Part shown: one piece after another, positions 24,412 to 33,759 of the stretch | How the letters are laid out: each line of letters begins with the position of its first letter | Numbering within the stretch: the stretch's first letter is position 1 | From: Agilicoccus flavus | GTDB taxonomy: Bacteria > Actinomycetota > Actinomycetes > Actinomycetales > Dermatophilaceae | NCBI RefSeq assembly: GCF_014857905.1 | Contig: NZ_JACYXE010000004.1 | Location: 186,001 to 250,000 of the forward strand | DNA length: 64,000 nucleotides | Direction: 5' to 3' | Made by a program: the position numbers and the translations under genes | Notes under the pieces: model-generated | What the model saw: only the letters and a program-made list of their open reading frames with translations | Databases searched by the model: none | Told to the model about the DNA's origin: nothing

Positions 24412-26976
24412 TCACGACGCGTCCGCGTCGAAGGCCTGCGCCGCGAGGGCGCGGACGACGGCGTCACGGTTCTCGGCGACGAGGCGCCGGATCGAGTCCT
24501 GGGCGTCCGGGTGGGCGTCGAGCCAGTCCTGCGTCGCCCGCGCGAGGTGCTCGTCGGCCAGGGCGAGCGGGTAGAACTCCGACACGAGCGTCTCCATGAT
24601 CGCGTGGGTGCGCCCGGCGGCCACGTCGAGCAGCGTCGTGTGGTACCGGTCGACGAACGGCTCGAGCAGGCTCGTGTCGTGGACGGCGCCCCAGCCCCGG
24701 GCGGCCGCCTGGAGGGTCTGGTTGGCCCACGCGTCCGAATCGAGTGCGCCGGCCCACGCGGACTCCTTCGCCTCGACGCTCGGGCGGGCGGCGAGGGCGC
24801 GCACCGCCCGCTCGCGGCCGGTCGCCGTGTCGTCGCGGCGGCGCTCGGCCTCGATCGCGTCGGCGTCGGCGCGCCCGCCGGCGGCCAGGCCGGTGAGGAG
24901 CACCCACCGCATCTCGGTGTCCACCTCCAGGCCCGGCCACGTGGTCGACCCCTCGAGCAGCGACGCGAGCAGGTCGAGGTCGTCGTCGCCGCGGGCCCAG
25001 CCCGCGAACGCGACCGCGAGTTGGAACTGGGCGTCGCCGCCCGCCGGGGCCGCCTGCGCCATCTCGCGCAGGCGGGCGGTGACGTCGGCGGCTGCCGCGT
25101 CGCGCGCGTCGGGGGCGGTGTAGAAGGTCACGGCCGAGCGCACCTGCGCGAGCAGGACCCGCAGCATCGTGGGGTCGGTCGTGTCGTCGATCGAGTCGAG
25201 GGCGAGCCGCACGAAGTCCCGGGCCCGCATCTGGGCGTCGCGGGTCATGTCCCAGGCCGCCCCGAGGACGAGCGCCCGCGGCAGGCTGTCGGTGAAGCCG
25301 CGCGCGTGGGCGACGGCCGCGGACAGCGACGGCGCGTCGAGGCGGATCTTCGCGTAGGCCAGGTCGTCGTCGTTGACGAGGAACAGGTCGGGGCGGGGCC
25401 GGCCGACGAGTTCGGGGACGTCGGTCCGGGCCCCGGCGACGTCCAGCTCGACCCGTTCGCTGCGGACGAACCGCCCGTCGCGCAGGTCGTACAGGCCGAC
25501 GGCCAGCCGATGCGGGCGCAAGGGCATCTGCGGGGTCGCGCCGGTCTGCTCCACGGCGACCGAGGCCAGCGCGCCGTCGTCGCCGACCTCCAGGGCCGGG
25601 CGCAGGGTGTTCACGCCCGAGGTCTCGAGCCAGTCACGCGACCACGCCGAGAGGTCCCGCCCCGAGGCGCGCTCGAGCTCGGCGAGGAGGTCGGCCAGCG
25701 TCGTGTTGCCCCAGGCGTGCGCCGCGAAGTAGGCCCGCAGCCCCTGCGTGAACGCCTCCCGGCCGACGTAGGCGACGAGCTGCTTGAGCACACTCGCGCC
25801 CTTCGCGTACGTGATGCCGTCGAAGTTGACCTCGACGTCGTGCAGATCACGGATCTGGGCGACGATGGGGTGGGTGGACGAGAGCTGGTCCTGGTTGTAG
25901 GCCCACGCCTTCTCGGCCGTGCCGAACGTCGTCCAGGCCGACGTCCACCGGGTGGCCTCCGCCTGGCACGTGGTGCTCGCCCACTCGGCGAACGACTCGT
26001 TGAGCCAGAGGTCGTCCCACCAGCGCATCGTCACGAGGTTGCCGAACCACATGTGCGCGAGCTCGTGCAGGATCGTCAGCGCGCGCCGCTCGACGGTCGC
26101 CTCCGACACCTTCGAGCGGAACACGTACATCTCGTGGTACGTGACGGCGCCGACGTTCTCCATGGCACCCGCGTTGAACTCGGGGGTGAAGATCTGGTCG
26201 TATTTCTCGAACGGGTAGGCGAGCCCGAACTCCTTCTCGTAGAAGGCGAACCCGCGCCTCGTGATGTCGAAGACCTCGCCCGAGTCGAGGAACGGGGAGA
26301 GCGACCGCCGGCAGAACAGGCCGAGCGGCACGACACGCCCGTCGCCCGTCGTCAGCTCGTCGCGGACGACGTCGTACGGTCCGGCGACGAGCGCCGTCAC
26401 GTAGCAGGACAGCCTCGGGGTGGGGGCGAAGCGCCACGTGGCGGCGCCCTCGGCCCCGCCGTCGGCGGCTTCCGGCTCGGGAGTCGGCTGGGTCGAGACG
26501 ATCTGCCAGCCCGCGGGGGCGGTGACGGTGAAGGTGAAGGTCGCCTTGAGGTCGGGCTGCTCGAAGACGGCGAAGACGCGCCGGCAGTCGGCCACCTCGA
26601 ACTGCGTGTACAGGTAGACCTCGTCGTCGACGGGGTCGACGAACCGGTGCAGACCCTCCCCGGTGTTCATGTACCGGCCGGTGGCCGAGACGGCGAGCTC
26701 GTTCTCGGCGGCCAGGTCGGGCAGCGTGATCCGGGCGCCGTCGTAGTGGCCCTCGGGATCGAGGTCGACCCCGTTGAGCCTGACGGAGCCCACCGATTCG
26801 CCGACGAAGTCGATCCACGAGGACGCCCCGGGCTCGGTGCAGGTGAACCGCACCGTGCTCGTCGTGGGGAACGTGTGGTCGCCGGCGGTCACGTCGAGGT
26901 CGACGTCGTAGGACGAGACGTCGAGCAGACGGGCCCGTTCGCGGGTCTCGTCGCGGGTGAGGTTCTGTCCGGGCAC
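24412..26976 (-). CDS. pepN: Aminopeptidase N (M1 metallopeptidase)
   Basis: 854 residues, the usual size for actinobacterial PepN. A cytoplasmic zinc enzyme that removes N-terminal residues from peptides, working after Clp and other proteases. Seen: the exopeptidase motif GAMEN at residues 270-274, the zinc motif HELAHMW from residue 304 with the third ligand Glu in 'LNESFAEW' about 19 residues later, the catalytic Tyr region 'ITYAKGASVLKQL', and a long C-terminal helical domain. GTG at 26976 is chosen because AGGAG lies nine bases before it; the open frame upstream is not conserved-looking. Divergent from the DsbA-like gene, as in mycobacteria. Confidence 0.94.
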   Translation of the reverse strand: MPGQNLTRDETRERARLLDVSSYDVDLDVTAGDHTFPTTSTVRFTCTEPGASSWIDFVGESVGSVRLNGVDLDPEGHYDGARITLPDLAAENELAVSATGRYMNTGEGLHRFVDPVDDEVYLYTQFEVADCRRVFAVFEQPDLKATFTFTVTAPAGWQIVSTQPTPEPEAADGGAEGAATWRFAPTPRLSCYVTALVAGPYDVVRDELTTGDGRVVPLGLFCRRSLSPFLDSGEVFDITRRGFAFYEKEFGLAYPFEKYDQIFTPEFNAGAMENVGAVTYHEMYVFRSKVSEATVERRALTILHELAHMWFGNLVTMRWWDDLWLNESFAEWASTTCQAEATRWTSAWTTFGTAEKAWAYNQDQLSSTHPIVAQIRDLHDVEVNFDGITYAKGASVLKQLVAYVGREAFTQGLRAYFAAHAWGNTTLADLLAELERASGRDLSAWSRDWLETSGVNTLRPALEVGDDGALASVAVEQTGATPQMPLRPHRLAVGLYDLRDGRFVRSERVELDVAGARTDVPELVGRPRPDLFLVNDDDLAYAKIRLDAPSLSAAVAHARGFTDSLPRALVLGAAWDMTRDAQMRARDFVRLALDSIDDTTDPTMLRVLLAQVRSAVTFYTAPDARDAAAADVTARLREMAQAAPAGGDAQFQLAVAFAGWARGDDDLDLLASLLEGSTTWPGLEVDTEMRWVLLTGLAAGGRADADAIEAERRRDDTATGRERAVRALAARPSVEAKESAWAGALDSDAWANQTLQAAARGWGAVHDTSLLEPFVDRYHTTLLDVAAGRTHAIMETLVSEFYPLALADEHLARATQDWLDAHPDAQDSIRRLVAENRDAVVRALAAQAFDADAS

Positions 26977-27158
26977 GGGGCGCTCCTGGAAGATCGGTGC
27001 CGATGAGGCGGGCGAGCCGACGGCTCCCGCGCTGTCGACCCGATCGTCGCACGGCGCACCGACAGCGTCCGCGATGTCCCGGGATGTTCCCCGATGTCTC
27101 CCGATGACCCGGTGAACCTGGGCCGTCACCGCGGGGAACGGCTGGCAGGATGAGCGGT

Positions 27159-27779
27159 ATGACGAACGAGAAGGCCGAGATGTGGTTCGACCCGCTGTGC
27201 CCGTGGGCGTGGATGACGTCCCGCTGGCTCATGGAGGTCGAGCGGGTGCGTGACGTCGAGGTCACCTGGTCGGTGATGAGCCTGTCGGTGCTCAACGAGG
27301 GGCGCGACCTCGACGAGGGCTACCGGGGCCTCATGGACGGCGGCTGGGGCCCCGTTCGGGTCGTGATCGCGGCGCGGGAGCGGCACGGGCAGGGGGTCGT
27401 CAAGAAGCTGTACGACGCGCTGGGGGAGCGCATCCACCTCGGCGGCGCCGACCTCCGCGACGAGGGGCAGCGCACCCGCCTCATCGCCGACGCCCTGGCC
27501 GACGCGGGCCTGGAGGCCGACCTCGCCGACGCCGCGACGAGCACCGAGTTCGACGACGCGCTGCGGGCGAGCCACGAGCGGGGCATCTCGCTCGTCGGTG
27601 ACGAGGTCGGCACGCCCGTCGTCGCGTTCGGGGACGTCGCGTTCTTCGGGCCCGTCGTCTCGCCGGCCCCGAAGGGCGAGGCCGCCGGCCGGCTCTGGGA
27701 CGGGTGCCTCCTCGTCGCCGGCACCCCCGGCTTCTTCGAGATCAAGCGCACCCGCGACGTCGGCCCCATCTTCGACTGA
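27159..27779 (+). CDS. DsbA-family protein, mycothiol-dependent oxidoreductase type (Rv2466c-like)
   Basis: 206 residues. Seen: a thioredoxin-fold start 'AEMWFDPLCPWAWMTSRWL' with a CPWAW active site near residue 15, a helical insert, then 'GISLVGDEVGTPVVAFGDVAFFGPVVSPAP' with the cis-proline (TPVV). This is the layout of M. tuberculosis Rv2466c, a mycothiol-dependent nitroreductase/mycoredoxin that protects against oxidative stress. The single active-site cysteine pattern and actinobacterial setting support mycothiol as the thiol partner. CAGGAT lies seven bases before the ATG at 27159; an upstream ATG at 27150 would give three more residues. Followed by rpiB, the same order as in mycobacteria. 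Confidence 0.87.
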   Translation: MTNEKAEMWFDPLCPWAWMTSRWLMEVERVRDVEVTWSVMSLSVLNEGRDLDEGYRGLMDGGWGPVRVVIAARERHGQGVVKKLYDALGERIHLGGADLRDEGQRTRLIADALADAGLEADLADAATSTEFDDALRASHERGISLVGDEVGTPVVAFGDVAFFGPVVSPAPKGEAAGRLWDGCLLVAGTPGFFEIKRTRDVGPIFD

Positions 27780-27809
27780 CCCCCACCCGACCCACCCGGA
27801 GGAGACGAC

Positions 27810-28271
27810 ATGCGAGTGCACTTCGGCGCCGACCACGCCGCGTTCGAGCTCAAGGAGGCCCTCGTCGCCCACGTGCGCGGCCTCGGCCACGAGGTCGTGG
27901 ACCACGGTCCGCGCGAGTACGACGCCGACGACGACTACCCCCGCTTCGTCGTCCCCGCCGCCCAGGCGGTCGCGGCGGAGGAGGGCAGCCGCGGGATCGT
28001 CCTCGGTGGCTCCGGCAACGGTGAGCAGATCGCGGCGAACAAGGTGCCCGGTATCCGGTGCGCGCTGGCGTGGTCGGTCGAGACCGCCGAGCTGGCCCGC
28101 GAACACAACGACGCCCAGGTCGTCTCGGTGGGCGCGCGCATGACGAGCGAGGCCGACGCCAAGGCGATCGTCGACACGTTCCTGTCGACGCCGTTCTCGG
28201 ACGGACAGCGGCACCGCCGCCGCATCGACCTCCTGCGTGCCTTCGAGGCGACGGGGGAGCTGCCCGCCTGA
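27810..28271 (+). CDS. rpiB: Ribose-5-phosphate isomerase B
   Basis: 153 residues. Interconverts ribose-5-phosphate and ribulose-5-phosphate in the pentose phosphate pathway. Seen: 'VHFGADHAAFELKEAL' at the start, the phosphate/active-site loop 'GIVLGGSGNGEQIAANKVPGIRCAL' with the Ser that replaces Cys in actinobacterial enzymes, and 'AREHNDAQVVSVGARM'. The length and motifs are those of actinobacterial RpiB. GGAGGAGACGAC precedes the ATG, and the gene lies 30 bases after the DsbA-like gene, so the two form an operon. A perfect hairpin follows. Confidence 0.94.
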   Translation: MRVHFGADHAAFELKEALVAHVRGLGHEVVDHGPREYDADDDYPRFVVPAAQAVAAEEGSRGIVLGGSGNGEQIAANKVPGIRCALAWSVETAELAREHNDAQVVSVGARMTSEADAKAIVDTFLSTPFSDGQRHRRRIDLLRAFEATGELPA

Positions 28272-28292
28272 CCTCGCGAGACGAACACGAAC

Positions 28293-28321
28293 GCCCCGGC
28301 CGCATGGTGTGCGGCCGGGGC
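28293..28321 (+). terminator. Hairpin after rpiB
   Basis: A perfect 12-base stem GCCCCGGCCGCA with a five-base loop, 21 bases after the rpiB stop. It also lies 12 bases past the 3' end of the convergent tRNA-Gly gene and could stop both. Confidence 0.75.
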
Positions 28322-28332
28322 GACGTCGTTCG

Positions 28333-28403
28333 AGCGGGTGACGAGAATCGAACTCGCGTAGCCAGTTTGGAAGACTGGGGCTCTACCATTGAGCTACACC
28401 CGC
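28333..28403 (-). tRNA. tRNA-Gly (anticodon TCC)
   Basis: 71 bases on the minus strand. The acceptor stem GCGGGTG pairs with CACCCGC, the discriminator base is T, the D arm GCTC/GAGC and the anticodon stem CCAGT/ACTGG are intact, the anticodon loop is CTTCCAA (TCC), and the T loop is TTCGATT. CCA is not encoded. TAACCT at 28427-28432 on the minus strand is the probable -10 box. Confidence 0.95.
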
Positions 28404-28580
28404 ACACGCTTGCGCGGCGCTCGCACAGGTTAGCGCACCGCTCCGTCGCCGCCGAAACGACGCTCCTCGCCGCGCTGCCGCCGGCGAGTCGCCCGACGCG
28501 GACCACTCGGGACCACCCAGCGCGCCCCGCTCGGCCGCACGGGGGCGCAGCGGCGCCGGTGGGCTAACCTGACCCGACCA

Positions 28581-28654
28581 CGGGCTGTGGCGCAGCTTGG
28601 TAGCGCGCGTGCTTTGGGAGCACGATGTCGCAGGTTCGAATCCTGTCAGCCCGA
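28581..28654 (+). tRNA. tRNA-Pro (anticodon TGG)
   Basis: 74 bases. The acceptor stem CGGGCTG pairs with CAGCCCG, the discriminator base is A, the anticodon stem CGTGC/GCACG encloses TTTGGGA (TGG), and the T loop is TTCGAAT. CCA is not encoded. TAACCT at 28565-28570 is the probable -10 box, the same hexamer as that of the divergent tRNA-Gly gene. Confidence 0.95.
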
Positions 28655-28716
28655 CTCCGTCCCTCCTCGCTCGTCCCGACCCTCCGGCCCGGGCGACCCG
28701 CCCCGGAGACGGCGAA

Positions 28717-28744
28717 GGGCCCGTGGGCCTGTGCCCACGAGCCC
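28717..28744 (+). terminator. Hairpin after tRNA-Pro
   Basis: A 12-base stem with one mismatch (GGGCCCGTGGGC against GCCCACGAGCCC) and a four-base loop, 62 bases after the tRNA-Pro 3' end. Confidence 0.6.
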
Positions 28745-29020
28745 TCTGCCGACGGACCGCGCTGCGGTCTCCGTGCGTGCGGCACGGCTCCTCGCTCCGG
28801 TCCCCTCGGGCGATGCCGTGCCGCGTCCTCCCTCCCGGCGGATGCGGTCGCGGCCGGGCTCGAGTTCGTCCCGCCGGCGACATGGGGGACATCGACCCGG
28901 GCGGCCGCCGCGTTACGCGGCGTCGCGGTGTCATCCTCACCCGACCGGGGCCGACCCTGCCCCGTGCCCCGGGTCGACCGCCCGGCGGCGCGCGCCCGTC
29001 TCACCGGTTCGAGGCCTCCG
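28745..29020. other. Intergenic stretch without a recognised gene
   Basis: Between the tRNA-Pro terminator and the tig promoter. Several open frames exist on both strands, but none has a good ribosome-binding site together with protein-like composition. I see no stable conserved RNA motif. Confidence 0.5.
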
Positions 29021-29023
29021 GTA

Positions 29024-29038
29024 CGTAACCGTTACGAT
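29024..29038 (+). promoter_or_regulatory. tig promoter: -10 box TACGAT overlapped by palindrome
   Basis: TACGAT at 29033-29038 is a good -10 box about 175 bases before the tig GTG. The 13-base palindrome CGTAAC-C-GTTACG (29024-29036) overlaps its first half, so a bound dimer would block RNA polymerase. The regulator is unknown. Confidence 0.5.
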
Positions 29039-29215
29039 GAAGTGATGCCTGGCCGAGGTGGGGTCATGCGGTGATGTCTGCGGCGACGTCCGCGGGTCGA
29101 GCGAGATCGGTCCCCATGGGCCCCGCTGTCCTCGGCCCGGTCCCGTCCCGTGGCGACGCCGGCCCTGCACGCCCAGGCGGACACCCAGACCCCGACCGAT
29201 GCTGGAGAACCAGAA

Positions 29216-30604
29216 GTGAAGAGTGCCGTCGAGACCCTCAACCCGACCCGGGTCAAGCTGACCGTCGAGGTCCCGAACGAGGAGCTGCGACCGAGCATCG
29301 ACGCCGCGGTGAAGTCCATCGGGTCCCAGATCTCCATCCCGGGCTTCCGCCCCGGCAAGGTCCCCGCGCGCATCATCGAGCAGCGCGTCGGCAAGGGCGC
29401 CGTGCTGCAGGAGGCCGTCAACCAGGCGCTGCCCGACCTGTACGGCCAGGCCCTCGCCGAGAACGAGATCCGCCCGCTCGGCCAGCCCGAGATCGACGTG
29501 ACCGAGGTCCCGGCCCAGGACGGCGAGCAGCTCGTCTTCACGGCCGAGGTCGACGTCCGCCCCGAGATCACCCTGCCGGCCTTCGACGAGATCGAGGTCT
29601 CCGTCGACTCCCTCGACGACGCCGCCGTGGCGGAGGAGTCCGAGCGCCGCATGACCGAGCTGCGCGAGCGGTTCGGCACCCTCGTCGGCGTCGACCGCGC
29701 CGCGGCGGAGGGCGACTTCGTGTCGATGAACCTGCGCGGCGAGATCGGCGGCGAGGAGATCGACGCCGTCGAGGGCGTCTCGTACGAGATCGGCTCCCGC
29801 ACCATGCTGGAGGGCCTCGACGAGGCCCTCACGGGCCTGTCGGCCGACGAGTCGACGACGTTCGAGGCCCCCCTCGCCGGCGGCGACCACGAGGGCGAGA
29901 ACGCGCATATCACCGTGACCGTGTCGGCGGTCAAGACCCGCGAACTGCCCGAGCTCGACGACGACTTCGCCCAGATGGCCTCGGAGTTCGACACGCTGGC
30001 CGAGCTCGAGGAGAGCGTCCGGGAGCAGGCCCGCCAGGCCAAGACCTTCGAGCAGGGCGTCCAGGCGCGCGACAAGGTCCTCGAGCACCTCCTCGAGTCG
30101 CTCGACATCCCCGTGCCCGAGAGCATCGTCGAGGCCGAGGTCACCCAGCACCTCCAGGGCGAGAACCGCGAGGACGACGACGAGCACCGCGCCGAGGTCC
30201 AGGAGAGCACGCGGCGCGCCCTGCGCACGCAGCTGCTCCTCGACACCATCGCCGAGGCGAACGAGGTCGAGGTGACCCAGCAGGAGCTCATCGAGTACCT
30301 CATCGCGAGCGCCCAGCAGTACGGCATGGACCCCAGCGAGTTCGCCCGCGCCATCGACGAGGGCAACCAGGTCTCCGCCATGGCGGGCGAGGTCGCCCGC
30401 CGCAAGGCGCTGGCCTCCATCCTCGAGAAGGTCACGGTGCGTGACGCGGCCGGCGAGCTCGTCGACCTCAACGCCGAGACCATCGACGACGGCATGGACG
30501 AGGACGTCGACGACGACCTCGAGGGCGACGCCGCCGAGGTCGTCGAGGTCCACGAGGAGTCGGCTCCCGAGGCCTCGGACGCGGACGAGACGTCCTCGAA
30601 GTAG
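29216..30604 (+). CDS. tig: Trigger factor (ribosome-associated peptidyl-prolyl isomerase chaperone)
   Basis: 462 residues. Binds near the ribosomal exit tunnel and shields new chains. Seen: N-terminal ribosome-binding domain with the signature 'IPGFRPGKVPARII' near residues 42-55, a FKBP-type domain from about residue 155 ('AAEGDFVSMNLRGEI' to 'ITVTVSAVKTRELPELDDDFA'), a long helical C-terminal chaperone domain, and an acidic tail rich in Asp/Glu/Val. GTG at 29216 is chosen because GGAGAAC precedes it and homologues begin here; upstream codons are open but unlike the family. First gene of the tig-clpP1-clpP2-clpX run. A strong hairpin follows. Confidence 0.96.
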   Translation: MKSAVETLNPTRVKLTVEVPNEELRPSIDAAVKSIGSQISIPGFRPGKVPARIIEQRVGKGAVLQEAVNQALPDLYGQALAENEIRPLGQPEIDVTEVPAQDGEQLVFTAEVDVRPEITLPAFDEIEVSVDSLDDAAVAEESERRMTELRERFGTLVGVDRAAAEGDFVSMNLRGEIGGEEIDAVEGVSYEIGSRTMLEGLDEALTGLSADESTTFEAPLAGGDHEGENAHITVTVSAVKTRELPELDDDFAQMASEFDTLAELEESVREQARQAKTFEQGVQARDKVLEHLLESLDIPVPESIVEAEVTQHLQGENREDDDEHRAEVQESTRRALRTQLLLDTIAEANEVEVTQQELIEYLIASAQQYGMDPSEFARAIDEGNQVSAMAGEVARRKALASILEKVTVRDAAGELVDLNAETIDDGMDEDVDDDLEGDAAEVVEVHEESAPEASDADETSSK

Positions 30605-30625
30605 TCCCGACAGACCGAGCTCCGA

Positions 30626-30667
30626 CCGTCGGCGCCGTTCCCCCAGCCCGGGGACCGGCGCCGACGG
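30626..30667 (+). terminator. Hairpin after tig
   Basis: A perfect 12-base stem CCGTCGGCGCCG with an inner CCCC/GGGG helix. It separates tig from the clp genes, which have their own -10 box (TAGGGT at 30749-30754). Confidence 0.65.
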
Positions 30668-30748
30668 CGTCCACGGGGCGGGTCGTCCGCCCTTGCGCTC
30701 AGGGCGAACAACGGCCGGGGCGGGGATGGGAGCGTCGGTGCCCGACGT

Positions 30749-30754
30749 TAGGGT
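30749..30754 (+). promoter_or_regulatory. -10 box TAGGGT of the clpP1-clpP2 unit
   Basis: TAGGGT lies about 61 bases before the clpP1 GTG, after the tig hairpin. No ClgR-like palindrome could be identified with confidence near it, although clp genes of actinobacteria are often under ClgR control. Confidence 0.4.
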
Positions 30755-30815
30755 CGATGAGGTCGTGGGGCCCGCGAGGCGGGTGCCCCGAGAAGTAGCG
30801 AGAGATGGAGACAGC

Positions 30816-31436
30816 GTGAGCCACAGCAGCGAGATCGTCGCCGCCGACCAGGGCCCCAAGGGCGGGCTCGACGAACACATCTACCAGCGCCTCCTCAAGG
30901 AGCGCATCATCTTCCTCGGGTCGGACGTGCGCGACGACAACGCCAACGCCATCTGCGCGCAGATGCTCCTGCTCGCGGCGGAGGACCCGAACAAGGACAT
31001 CTGGCTGTACATCAACTCGCCGGGCGGGTCGATCTCGGCGGGCATGGCGATCTACGACACGATGAACTGGATCCCCAACGACGTCGCCACCGTGGCCATG
31101 GGCATGGCCGCGAGCATGGGCCAGTTCCTGCTCTCCGCCGGCGCCCAGGGCAAGCGGTACGCGACGCCGCACGCGCGCATCCTCATGCACCAGCCGCTCG
31201 GCGGCATCGGCGGGACGGCGACCGACATCAAGATCCAGGCCGAGCAGATGCTGTTCATCAAGCGTCAGATGGCCGAGCTCATCGCCCAGCACACCGGTCA
31301 GAGCGTCGAGCAGATCACCAAGGACTCCGACCGCGACCGCTGGTTCAGCGCGCAGGAGGCGAAGGACTACGGGTTCGTCGACCACGTCTACTCCAGCGCC
31401 GGTCAGACGCCGGGCGCCGGCGGCACCGAGAGCTGA
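30816..31436 (+). CDS. clpP1: ATP-dependent Clp protease proteolytic subunit 1
   Basis: 206 residues. Forms, with ClpP2, the barrel that degrades proteins fed by ClpX or ClpC. Seen: '[19 protein letters not shown]', '[20 protein letters not shown]', catalytic Ser in '[14 protein letters not shown]' near residue 100, catalytic His in '[11 protein letters not shown]' near 125, and '[19 protein letters not shown]' with the Asp. The triad is complete. GTG with GGAGACAGC upstream is chosen. The C-terminal 15 residues are Gly/Ala-rich. Followed by clpP2 after 53 bases; such ClpP pairs are essential in several actinobacteria. Confidence 0.95.
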   Translation: MSHSSEIVAADQGPKGGLDEHIYQRLLKERIIFLGSDVRDDNANAICAQMLLLAAEDPNKDIWLYINSPGGSISAGMAIYDTMNWIPNDVATVAMGMAASMGQFLLSAGAQGKRYATPHARILMHQPLGGIGGTATDIKIQAEQMLFIKRQMAELIAQHTGQSVEQITKDSDRDRWFSAQEAKDYGFVDHVYSSAGQTPGAGGTES

Positions 31437-31489
31437 GGTCAGGCGTGTACACCCACTTCGGCCCCCGCGATCACGAGTTTGGAGCAGAC

Positions 31490-32152
31490 ATGAACACCCA
31501 CCGAAGCGGCGCCCTGCCGGTGCCGTCCCGGCTCGCCCCGAGCAGCCGCTACATCCTTCCGCAGTTCGAGGAGAAGACCTCCTACGGCATGAAGCGGACC
31601 GACCCGTACACCAAGATGTTCGAGGACCGCATCATCTTCCTCGGCAGCCAGGTGGACGACGCGTCGGCGGACGACATCATCGCCCAGCTGATCGTCCTCG
31701 AGTCCCAGGACCCGGACCGCGACATCGTCCTGTACATCAACTCCCCGGGCGGCTCGTTCACGGCGATGACGGCCATCTACGACACGATGCAGTTCATCCG
31801 CCCCGACGTGCAGACGTTCGTCGTCGGCCAGGCCGCGTCGGCGGCCGCGGTGCTGCTCGCGGCGGGCGCGCCCGGCAAGCGGTACGCGCTGCCCAACTCG
31901 CGGGTGCTCATCCACCAGCCCGCGCTCGGCGGCAGCGACTACGGCCAGGCGAGCGACATCGAGATCCAGGCCAACGAGGTGTTCCGGATGCGCACCTGGC
32001 TCGAGGAGACCCTCGGGTCGCACTCCGGCCGCACCCCGGCCCAGGTCAACGAGGACATCGAGCGCGACAAGTTCCTGTCCGCGGCCGAGGCCAAGGACTA
32101 CGGGCTCATCGACGAGGTGCTCGTCAGCCGGAAGGCCTCGCGCCAGAGCTGA
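31490..32152 (+). CDS. clpP2: ATP-dependent Clp protease proteolytic subunit 2
   Basis: 220 residues. Seen: an N-terminal extension of about 40 residues (possible propeptide, '[14 protein letters not shown]'), '[15 protein letters not shown]', '[21 protein letters not shown]', catalytic Ser in '[15 protein letters not shown]' near residue 117, His in '[11 protein letters not shown]', and '[20 protein letters not shown]'. It is more like ClpP2 of mycobacteria than ClpP1 in the '[15 protein letters not shown]' handle. GGAGCAGAC precedes the ATG. A terminator-like hairpin separates it from clpX. Confidence 0.95.
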   Translation: MNTHRSGALPVPSRLAPSSRYILPQFEEKTSYGMKRTDPYTKMFEDRIIFLGSQVDDASADDIIAQLIVLESQDPDRDIVLYINSPGGSFTAMTAIYDTMQFIRPDVQTFVVGQAASAAAVLLAAGAPGKRYALPNSRVLIHQPALGGSDYGQASDIEIQANEVFRMRTWLEETLGSHSGRTPAQVNEDIERDKFLSAAEAKDYGLIDEVLVSRKASRQS

Positions 32153-32187
32153 TCGCACGCAGGCCGATCGGTGCAGGACCGGCGTCC

Positions 32188-32214
32188 GGCCCCCGCGGTG
32201 CCACCGCGGGGGCC
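32188..32214 (+). terminator. Hairpin between clpP2 and clpX
   Basis: A perfect 12-base stem GGCCCCCGCGGT with a three-base loop, 36 bases after the clpP2 stop. A second 7-base hairpin (TGTCCGC/GCGGACA) follows at about 32230-32248. Confidence 0.7.
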
Positions 32215-32378
32215 GACGTCGTCCCCGGTGTCCGCCCTGAGCGGACACGGGCGGCGGGAGCATCGACACCGGGGTTCAATGAAGGAAGGCGACGCACCCG
32301 ACGGGTAGCGTCGGGGGGCGCGGCTCCGGTGGGGTCGGCCGACAGGGTCCGTTTCGCGGACGGGAAGGAATCTGCCTC

Positions 32379-33662
32379 GTGGCACGCATCGGAGACGGCG
32401 GCGACCTGCTGAAGTGCTCGTTCTGCGGAAAGAGCCAGAAGCAGGTCAAGAAGCTCATCGCGGGCCCGGGGGTCTACATCTGCGACGAGTGCATCGAGTT
32501 GTGCAACGAGATCATAGAGGAGGAGCTCGCCGAGGCGAGCGAGCTGGGTCTCGAGGAGCTGCCCAAGCCGCGCGAGATCTTCGACTTCCTCGAGCAGTTC
32601 GTCGTCGGCCAGGTGCCGGCGAAGCGGTCGCTCGCGGTCGCCGTGTACAACCACTACAAGCGCATCCAGGCCGGCGAGGGTCCCAAGAAGGGCGGGGGCG
32701 AGCAAGTCGACATCGCGAAGTCGAACATCCTGCTCATCGGCCCCACCGGCTGCGGCAAGACCTACCTCGCGCAGACGCTCGCGCGGATGCTCAACGTCCC
32801 GTTCGCCATCGCCGACGCGACCGCGCTCACCGAGGCCGGGTACGTGGGCGAGGACGTCGAGAACATCCTCCTCAAGCTCATCCAGGCGGCGGACTACGAC
32901 GTCAAGAAGGCCGAGACGGGCATCATCTACATCGACGAGGTCGACAAGATCGCCCGGAAGAGCGAGAACCCGTCGATCACGCGGGACGTCTCCGGCGAGG
33001 GGGTCCAGCAGGCGCTGCTGAAGATCCTCGAGGGGACGACCGCGTCGGTGCCCCCGCAGGGCGGGCGCAAGCACCCGCACCAGGAGTTCATCCAGATCGA
33101 CACGACCAACGTGCTCTTCATCGTCGGCGGCGCGTTCGCGGGCCTCGAGAAGCTCATCGAGGGTCGGGCCGGCCAGACCGGACTGGGCTTCGGGGCGCGG
33201 CTGCACACGGCGAAGGCCCCCGACGAGTACTTCGGCGAGGTCATGCCCGAGGACCTCATGAAGTTCGGCCTCATCCCCGAGTTCATCGGGCGGCTGCCGG
33301 TCATCACGACGGTCTCGCCGCTCGACCGGCACGCTCTCGTGCAGATCCTCACCGAGCCCCGGAACGCCCTCGTCAAGCAGTACACGAAGATGTTCGAGAT
33401 CGACGGTGTCGAGCTCGAGTTCACCGACGACGCGGTCGAGGCCATCGCCGAGCAGGCCCTCGCGCGCGGGACCGGCGCCCGCGGTCTGCGCGCGATCATG
33501 GAGGAGGTCCTCCTGCCGGTCATGTTCGACGTGCCGAGCGACGACGAGATCGCCCGCGTCCTCGTGACCCGCGAGGTCGTCCTCGACAACGTCAACCCGA
33601 CGATCTTCCGCCGGGAGACCGAGCGCGGCCGCAAGCGCGCCGACCGCAAGGAATCCGCCTGA
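32379..33662 (+). CDS. clpX: ATP-dependent Clp protease ATP-binding subunit ClpX
   Basis: 427 residues. Unfolds tagged or misfolded proteins and feeds ClpP. Seen: an N-terminal zinc domain with Cys13, Cys16, Cys35 and Cys38 ('CSFCGKSQ', 'CDECIELC'), Walker A '[12 protein letters not shown]' near residue 121, pore loop 'AGYVGEDVE', Walker B '[10 protein letters not shown]', RKH loop 'GGRKHPHQ', ClpP-contact '[15 protein letters not shown]' with IGF-like LGF, sensor 2 '[13 protein letters not shown]'. All functional elements are present. GTG start. A separate leader with a long untranslated region and hairpins precedes it, so clpX may be expressed apart from clpP. Confidence 0.96.
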   Translation: MARIGDGGDLLKCSFCGKSQKQVKKLIAGPGVYICDECIELCNEIIEEELAEASELGLEELPKPREIFDFLEQFVVGQVPAKRSLAVAVYNHYKRIQAGEGPKKGGGEQVDIAKSNILLIGPTGCGKTYLAQTLARMLNVPFAIADATALTEAGYVGEDVENILLKLIQAADYDVKKAETGIIYIDEVDKIARKSENPSITRDVSGEGVQQALLKILEGTTASVPPQGGRKHPHQEFIQIDTTNVLFIVGGAFAGLEKLIEGRAGQTGLGFGARLHTAKAPDEYFGEVMPEDLMKFGLIPEFIGRLPVITTVSPLDRHALVQILTEPRNALVKQYTKMFEIDGVELEFTDDAVEAIAEQALARGTGARGLRAIMEEVLLPVMFDVPSDDEIARVLVTREVVLDNVNPTIFRRETERGRKRADRKESA

Positions 33663-33759
33663 ACCACGCCCGGCGCGCGCCGGCCCCGTCCTGCCCGGGC
33701 GGGGTCGGCGCGACCGCGCGGGGTGGACCGCGTCGCGGCGGGTGGGGGAGTCTGGGGCG

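Noticed and set aside
24259-27006. A 915-residue plus-strand frame opposite pepN
   Set aside because: Shadow of pepN; the real gene carries GAMEN and HELAH motifs on the minus strand.
28233-28460. Integration site with an inserted element at the tRNA genes
   Set aside because: Both tRNAs are intact, and I see no integrase, no repeated tRNA end and no change in base composition nearby.
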